DNA of 64,000 bases from Krasilnikovia cinnamomea (GTDB taxonomy: Bacteria > Actinomycetota > Actinomycetes > Mycobacteriales > Micromonosporaceae). The translations under genes and the position numbers were made by a program. The stretch spans positions 7,006,001-7,070,000 of the forward strand of contig NZ_SHKY01000001.1 in the NCBI RefSeq assembly GCF_004217545.1, in the 5' to 3' direction. The number at the start of each line of letters is the position of its first letter. The first letter of the stretch is position 1. Below, in pieces: positions 59,927 to 64,000 of the stretch. Below the pieces are notes generated by a model that searched no databases, was not told the DNA's origin, and saw nothing but the letters and a program-made list of their open reading frames with translations.

Positions 59927-60391
59927 CTAGGTGGAAGAGGAGTCCGTGGGGAAGATCTTCGGAGGGCGGTTCTCGTACGGCGTGGACAGCACCACCGTGG
60001 TGCGGGTGGTGACGTTGGCCGCCGTACGGATCTCCTGCAGCAGCCGTTCCAGATCCGCCGGGCTGGCCACCCGCACGAGCAGCAGGTAGAAGTCCTCCCC
60101 CGCCACCGAGTAGCAGGAGTCGATCTCCGCCAGGTGGGCCAGCCGCTCCGGGGCGTCGTCCGGCTGCGACGGGTCGAACGGCCGGATCGCCACGAACGCC
60201 GTCATCGGCAGGTCCAGCGCCTCGTAGGAGACCCGGGCCGTGTACCCGCCGATGACGCCGCGCTGCTCCAGCCGCCGCACCCGCTGGTGCACCGCGGACA
60301 CGCTCAGGCCCACCCGCTCGGCCAGGTCGGTATAGGACAGCCGCCCGTCCACCGTGAGGGCGCCGACGATCGCCCGATCGATCTCTTCCAC
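59927..60391 (-). CDS. Lrp/AsnC-family transcriptional regulator
   Basis: 154 residues from GTG 60391. The N-terminal HTH is VGALTVDGRLSYTDLAERVG followed by LSVSAVHQRVRRLEQRGVIG. The C-terminal RAM/ligand domain carries MTAFVAIRPFDPSQPDD and the GEDFYLLLVRVASPADLERL core. Lrp proteins bind amino acids. Proximity to the lysine aminomutase cluster makes lysine or beta-lysine a reasonable ligand guess. It is 37 bp from the acyl-CoA dehydrogenase and could be cotranscribed with it. Confidence 0.93.
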   Translation of the reverse strand: MEEIDRAIVGALTVDGRLSYTDLAERVGLSVSAVHQRVRRLEQRGVIGGYTARVSYEALDLPMTAFVAIRPFDPSQPDDAPERLAHLAEIDSCYSVAGEDFYLLLVRVASPADLERLLQEIRTAANVTTRTTVVLSTPYENRPPKIFPTDSSST

Positions 60392-60428
60392 GGCGTCAAG
60401 ATACCGGTCGAAGCTGGAGCGCCCGACG

Positions 60429-61571
60429 TCAGCCGCGCGTCAGCGACCGTCCGATCACCAGCCGCTGGATCTGGTTGGTGCCCTCGACGATCTGCATCAC
60501 CTTGGCCTCGCGGAACCAGCGCTCCACCGGGTGGTCGGCCACGAAGCCGTACCCGCCCAGGACCTGCACCGCGTCCGTGGTCACCCGCATGGCGACGTCC
60601 GTGGCGAACAGCTTGGCCTTCGCCGCCTCCACCGAGAACGGCCGCCCGGCGTCCTTGAGCCGCGCCGCCGCCAGCATCAGCGCCCGGGCCGCCGACACCT
60701 GGGTGGCCATGTCCGCCAGCATGAAGCTGAGCCCCTGGAACTCCGCGATCGGGCGGCCGAACTGCTCGCGCTCCCGGGCGTACGAGGCCGCGTAGTCCAC
60801 CGCCGCCTGGGCCAGCCCCACCGAGCACGCGGCGATGCCGAGACGCCCGGCGTCCAGGGCCTCCATCGCGATGCGGAACCCGCCGTTCTCGGTGCCGACC
60901 AGGCGGTCGCCGGGCACCCGGGCACCCTCGAGGACGATCTGCGCGGGCGGCGACGAGCGCAGGCCCATGGTCTTCTCCGGTTTCTGCGGCAGCAGCCCGG
61001 GCGTGTCGCGGTCGGCCAGCACGCAGGAGATGCCCGAGGCGCCCGGCCCGCCCGTACGGCAGAAGATGTTGTAGAAATCGGCCTGGCCGCCGTGGGTGAT
61101 CCACGCCTTGGTGCCGGTGAGCACCCAGTCGTCGCCGTCGCGCTCCGCGCGGGTGGCCAGGTTGGCCGCGTCCGAGCCGCCCTGCGGCTCGGACAGGCAG
61201 TACGCACCGAGCAGGTCACCGCCGAGCATGTCGGGCAGCATCTTGCGCTGGCCTTCGCTGCCGTGCGCGGCAACCGGGAAGCACGACAGGGTGTGCACGC
61301 TGACCGCCTCGGCGATCGCCGTCCAGCGCCCGGCCAGCACCTCCAGGACCTGCAGATAGACCTCGTACGGCTGGCCCGCGCCGCCGTCGGCCTCGGGGTA
61401 CGGCAGGCCGAGCAGCCCGGCCCGCCCCACCGTACGCAGCACCTCGCGGGGGAACTCACCGCGTGCCTCGAAGTCGTCGACCCGGGGCGCCAGTTCGCCG
61501 TCGGCGATCTCCTGGGCCAGCCCGATCAGTTCGTACGCCTCGTCCGTGGGAAGTATGCGATCGACCGTCAC
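60429..61571 (-). CDS. Acyl-CoA dehydrogenase
   Basis: 380 residues from GTG 61571. FAD-binding signatures AYCLSEPQGGSDAANLATRA and KAWITHGGQADFYNIF; adenine-binding REQFGRPIAEFQGLSFMLAD; C-terminal QVLGGYGFVADHPVERWFRE with the catalytic Glu in VMQIVEGTNQIQRLVIGRSL. It performs the alpha,beta-oxidation step of fatty-acid or branched acyl-CoA breakdown. A butyryl/crotonyl-level link with the lysine pathway is possible but inferred. A TetR-like palindrome lies at its start. Confidence 0.94.
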   Translation of the reverse strand: MTVDRILPTDEAYELIGLAQEIADGELAPRVDDFEARGEFPREVLRTVGRAGLLGLPYPEADGGAGQPYEVYLQVLEVLAGRWTAIAEAVSVHTLSCFPVAAHGSEGQRKMLPDMLGGDLLGAYCLSEPQGGSDAANLATRAERDGDDWVLTGTKAWITHGGQADFYNIFCRTGGPGASGISCVLADRDTPGLLPQKPEKTMGLRSSPPAQIVLEGARVPGDRLVGTENGGFRIAMEALDAGRLGIAACSVGLAQAAVDYAASYAREREQFGRPIAEFQGLSFMLADMATQVSAARALMLAAARLKDAGRPFSVEAAKAKLFATDVAMRVTTDAVQVLGGYGFVADHPVERWFREAKVMQIVEGTNQIQRLVIGRSLTRG

Positions 61572-61582
61572 GGCACCAAGCT

Positions 61583-61594
61583 TAACGTTCGTTA
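61583..61594. promoter_or_regulatory. Candidate TetR-type operator of the acyl-CoA dehydrogenase
   Basis: TAACGTTCGTTA has perfect TAACG/CGTTA arms over a 2-nt centre. It lies 12 bp upstream of the GTG, and this arm type is typical for TetR regulators of fatty-acid genes in actinobacteria. Confidence 0.5.
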
Positions 61595-61646
61595 GGCGTA
61601 GCGGAACCCCACACCCGGCCTCCGATACAGCGCGGCGATCCCCTCG

Positions 61647-62525
61647 TCAGGCCGGTGCCTCGGTCTGCGCTTCGGCGAGGAAACGGCGCACCAGCGCCGC
61701 GAAGTCGTCCGCGCGTTCGATCTGGGGCATGTGCCCGGTGTCGGCGAACATGTGCGAGCGCGCGTGCGGCAGGGCCGTACGGGCGGCGGCCAGCTGGGTG
61801 GCGGGCAGGATGAGGTCGCGGTCGCCCCACACGATCAGGGTCGGGCGTGGGTGCGCGGCCACCTCCCGCAGCAGCGTGGAGCGCCAGGCCGGCCGGACGC
61901 CGCGGAAGGTGCCCAGGGCCCGGGCGGTCTCCAGGAACACCGGCACCCGGTCCGGCTGGGCGGCGACCCGCAGGGCGTGCGCGATGCGGGCCTCGGTGGC
62001 GTACGCGCGGTCGTGGAACTGCTGGCGCTCGACGTGCCGCGCGGTCCGCGGGTCCGTGCGGCTCAGCAGCATCCGGCCCAGCCCGGGGACGGCCAGCACG
62101 CGCAGCATCGAGGTGACCCCACGGCCGAACCCGGCGCTGTTCACCAGCGCCAGGGTCTGCACCCGGGACGGGTCGCGGGCCAGCATCTGCAGGGCGACCG
62201 CGCCACCGAGGGAATTGCCCATCAGGTGCACCGGCCGCCGCTCGCCCACCGAGTCCAGGGTGGCGGCGACGCCGTCGGCGAGCGTGGCCAGGGTGGTGGT
62301 CTCGGGCATCCGCTGGGACAGCCCGTAGCCGGGCAGGTCCACGCTCAGCACCCGGAACTCGGCGTCGAAGCGGTCGTGCTGGGGCGCCCAGTCCTCCAGG
62401 CTGCGCCCGATGCCGTGCAGCAGCAGCACGGGCGGGCCGGCCGGGTCGCCGGTCTCGCGGACCCGGATGCGGACCCCGCGGACGGAGACGTAGGTGGTGC
62501 CGGGGGCGTCGACGGTCGCGGTCAT
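61647..62525 (-). CDS. Alpha/beta hydrolase
   Basis: 292 residues from ATG 62525, overlapping the SDR stop by 4 bp. Oxyanion HGIG in VLLLHGIGRSLEDWAPQ, nucleophile Ser in VHLMGNSLGGAVALQMLARD, acid Asp in LIVWGDRDLILPATQLAAAR and His in FADTGHMPQIERADD. Third gene of the operon behind a flavin monooxygenase, so ester or lactone hydrolysis after a Baeyer-Villiger step is plausible. Confidence 0.9.
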   Translation of the reverse strand: MTATVDAPGTTYVSVRGVRIRVRETGDPAGPPVLLLHGIGRSLEDWAPQHDRFDAEFRVLSVDLPGYGLSQRMPETTTLATLADGVAATLDSVGERRPVHLMGNSLGGAVALQMLARDPSRVQTLALVNSAGFGRGVTSMLRVLAVPGLGRMLLSRTDPRTARHVERQQFHDRAYATEARIAHALRVAAQPDRVPVFLETARALGTFRGVRPAWRSTLLREVAAHPRPTLIVWGDRDLILPATQLAAARTALPHARSHMFADTGHMPQIERADDFAALVRRFLAEAQTEAPA

Positions 62526-63427
62526 CGGGCGGCCTCCTGTCCGGTGGTGGGCTGCTCGGCACCGGGTCTGGTGCGGCTCGCGGCGGCGCGGACCACCGCG
62601 GCGGTGAGCGCCTGGATGACGCGCATGTGGTGGGCCGGGGTGATCCGGGCCAGCACGTCGGGCAGCTTCGCACTGGCGCCGATGAGGACCCGGGCGCGGC
62701 GGCGCCGTACGCCGTCGAGGATCTGCTCGGCCGCCTTCTCCGGCGGGAAGGTCAGCATCGCGCGGAAGATCTGCTTGCCCTGTTCGGACTCCTCGGCGGA
62801 GACGTTGACCCCGACGCGGGCGGTCTCGGCGATCCGGGTGCGGATGCCGCCGGGGTGCACCGTGGTCACCCCGATGTCACGGCCGCGCAGCTCGCCGCGC
62901 AGCACCTCGCTGAGCCCGCGCAGCGCGAACTTGCTGGAGCTGTACGCGGACTGCCCGGCCGGGGCGATGAGGCCGTACAGGCTGGAGACGTTGACGAGGT
63001 GGCTGCCGGGGGCCGCGGCCAGGGCGGGCAGCAGGTGGTGGATGAGCACCAGCGGGGCGCTGAGGTTGACCGCCATCACCCACTCGAACTCCTCGAGGGT
63101 GAGCTGCTCGAACCGGCCGCCCAGCGCGACGCCCGCGTTGTTGATGAGCAGGTTGATCGCGGGGTGCTCGGCGCGGATCCGCTCGGCGGCGGCCACCGCG
63201 GCGGCGCGGTCGGCGAGATCCACGACGTGCGTCCGTACCGTGACGCCCGGGTATGCCGTGCGCAGCGCCTCCGCGACCGCGTCCAGGCGCAGCGCGTCGC
63301 GGTCGAGCAGGACCAGGTCGCTGCCCCGGGCGGCGAGGCCGTGGGCGAGCTGTTCGCCGATGCCGCTGGCGGCGCCGGTGAGCACGGCGGTGCGCCCGGC
63401 GAAACGGTACGGGCTGAGGCGGGTCAT
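62522..63427 (-). CDS. Short-chain dehydrogenase/reductase
   Basis: 301 residues from ATG 63427, overlapping the monooxygenase stop. The Rossmann motif is TGAASGIGEQLAHGLAARGS; NNAGVALGG, then catalytic Ser in LVNVSSLYGLIAPAGQ and Tyr-x-x-x-Lys in SAYSSSKFALRGLSEVLRGE. C-terminal ~70 residues extend beyond the core, as in the sub-family found next to monooxygenases. Probably reduces or oxidises a ketone/alcohol in the same pathway. Confidence 0.93.
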   Translation of the reverse strand: MTRLSPYRFAGRTAVLTGAASGIGEQLAHGLAARGSDLVLLDRDALRLDAVAEALRTAYPGVTVRTHVVDLADRAAAVAAAERIRAEHPAINLLINNAGVALGGRFEQLTLEEFEWVMAVNLSAPLVLIHHLLPALAAAPGSHLVNVSSLYGLIAPAGQSAYSSSKFALRGLSEVLRGELRGRDIGVTTVHPGGIRTRIAETARVGVNVSAEESEQGKQIFRAMLTFPPEKAAEQILDGVRRRRARVLIGASAKLPDVLARITPAHHMRVIQALTAAVVRAAASRTRPGAEQPTTGQEAAR

Positions 63428-64000
63428 GGGGCGATGTCCTCCAGCGTGGAGTCGGCCGGGGCGGCGGGGGTGGCGCGCCGGGTGAACGTCATGTCGCGGC
63501 TGACGTCGGCGCGTGGCGTGGTGAACGCCTCGCGCAGGTGGTTCTGCCGCACGATCCACGGGTCCCGTTCACCCTGTGCCGGGAAGCGGTCCACGCCGCG
63601 TTGCACGTAGCCGGAGCTGAGGTCGAGCAGCGGGCGGCGGCGGCCGCCGACCGGGGGCACCGGGGTGGCGCTGGCGTAGCCGTGGCGGTCCAGGTAGGTC
63701 AGCAGGCGGCAGACGAACCGGGAGGACAGGTCGGCGCGCAGGGTCCAGGAGGCGTTGGTGTAGCCGATGCAGTAGGCGAAGTTCGGCACGCCGCCGAGCA
63801 TGACCCCGCGGTAGGTCATCCGCGCTGGGATGTCGACCGGTTCGCCGTCCACGCTGAGCGTGACGCCGCCGAGCGCCAGCAGGGACAGGCCGGTGGCGGA
63901 CACCACGATGTCGGCGTCCAGGATCTCGCCGGAGGCCAGTCTGATGCCCTCGGGCACGAACCGGTCGATGTGGTCGGTGACCACGGAGGCCTGGCCCTGC
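63424..64000 (-). CDS. Flavin-containing/Baeyer-Villiger-type monooxygenase (3' part)
   Basis: The gene runs off the right edge; 191 C-terminal codons are visible. DADIVVSATGLSLLALGGVT is the conserved ATG motif region of FMO/BVMO enzymes, followed by YRGVMLGGVPNFAYCIGYTN and ASWTLRADLSSRFVCRLLTY. The N-terminal FAD and NADPH domains are outside the window. It inserts oxygen next to a carbonyl or N-/S-oxidises substrates. First of a three-gene operon with overlapping stops and starts. Confidence 0.9.
   Translation of the reverse strand, partial: QGQASVVTDHIDRFVPEGIRLASGEILDADIVVSATGLSLLALGGVTLSVDGEPVDIPARMTYRGVMLGGVPNFAYCIGYTNASWTLRADLSSRFVCRLLTYLDRHGYASATPVPPVGGRRRPLLDLSSGYVQRGVDRFPAQGERDPWIVRQNHLREAFTTPRADVSRDMTFTRRATPAAPADSTLEDIAP

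Overview
The window is very GC-rich with strong third-position G/C bias. It carries actinobacterial signature genes: an RbpA homologue, an FxsA/Ppm/Lnt block, DinB-type mycothiol-associated proteins, DUF5994, an Acg-like nitroreductase and CbtAB under a cobalamin riboswitch. A filamentous actinomycete, possibly Micromonosporaceae, fits best. The genus is inference. No rRNA, tRNA or CRISPR array was seen.

Layout. Positions 1-9.0 kb hold the tail of a UvrA-like gene, small accessory genes, a TerC-family exporter behind a probable yybP-ykoY riboswitch, a tyrosine recombinase, the ohrR-ohr peroxide module, acetyltransferases and small enzymes. Positions 9.0-19.5 kb hold NhaA, a MerR regulator, a tandem pair of CNNM/CorC-type membrane proteins, a questin-oxidase-like protein, a DinB protein, a Tn3 transposase scrap, a large HTH protein and a broken tyrosine recombinase. 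The 3' end of that recombinase is repeated about 18.8 kb upstream. Positions 19.5-29.6 kb hold a secreted S1 protease, an unknown gene leading a two-component pair, LapA-like and DUF5994 proteins (the latter with a duplicated leader), an Acg-like nitroreductase, a fatty-acid desaturase and orphan genes.

The most striking object is a complete 4,293-bp Tn3-type transposon at 30066-34358. It has 38-bp inverted repeats (31/38 identical by hand alignment), a perfect 5-bp target duplication (ATGTA), a serine resolvase and a 1018-residue hybrid histidine kinase, but no transposase. It sits inside an AraC-family regulator gene. Removing the element and one copy of the duplication rejoins that reading frame exactly. 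The regulator is also damaged independently of the insertion.

Positions 34.6-47.9 kb hold a PAP2 phosphatase, a second two-component pair whose kinase has an unusual C-terminal extracytoplasmic domain, a serine beta-lactamase-like hydrolase, YcnI/PepSY/DsbA-like/VKOR envelope genes, a subtilisin-like protease, the cobalamin-riboswitch cbtBA operon, a zinc-finger coiled-coil protein and rbpA. Positions 48-51 kb hold fxsA (frameshifted), a polyprenol-mannose synthase and lnt.

Positions 51-59.1 kb hold a lysine-aminomutase cluster. kdd, an amidohydrolase, kamD, kamE, kal and a MutL/GlmL-type reactivase run on the minus strand, and kamA diverges. This is most of the lysine fermentation route (lysine to beta-lysine to 3,5-diaminohexanoate and onward), but the cleavage enzyme Kce is not in the window. 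The cobalamin-dependent KamDE lies about 8 kb from the riboswitch-controlled cobalt transporter. An Lrp-type regulator follows at 59.9 kb. The window ends with an acyl-CoA dehydrogenase and an operon of a flavin monooxygenase, an SDR and an alpha/beta hydrolase.
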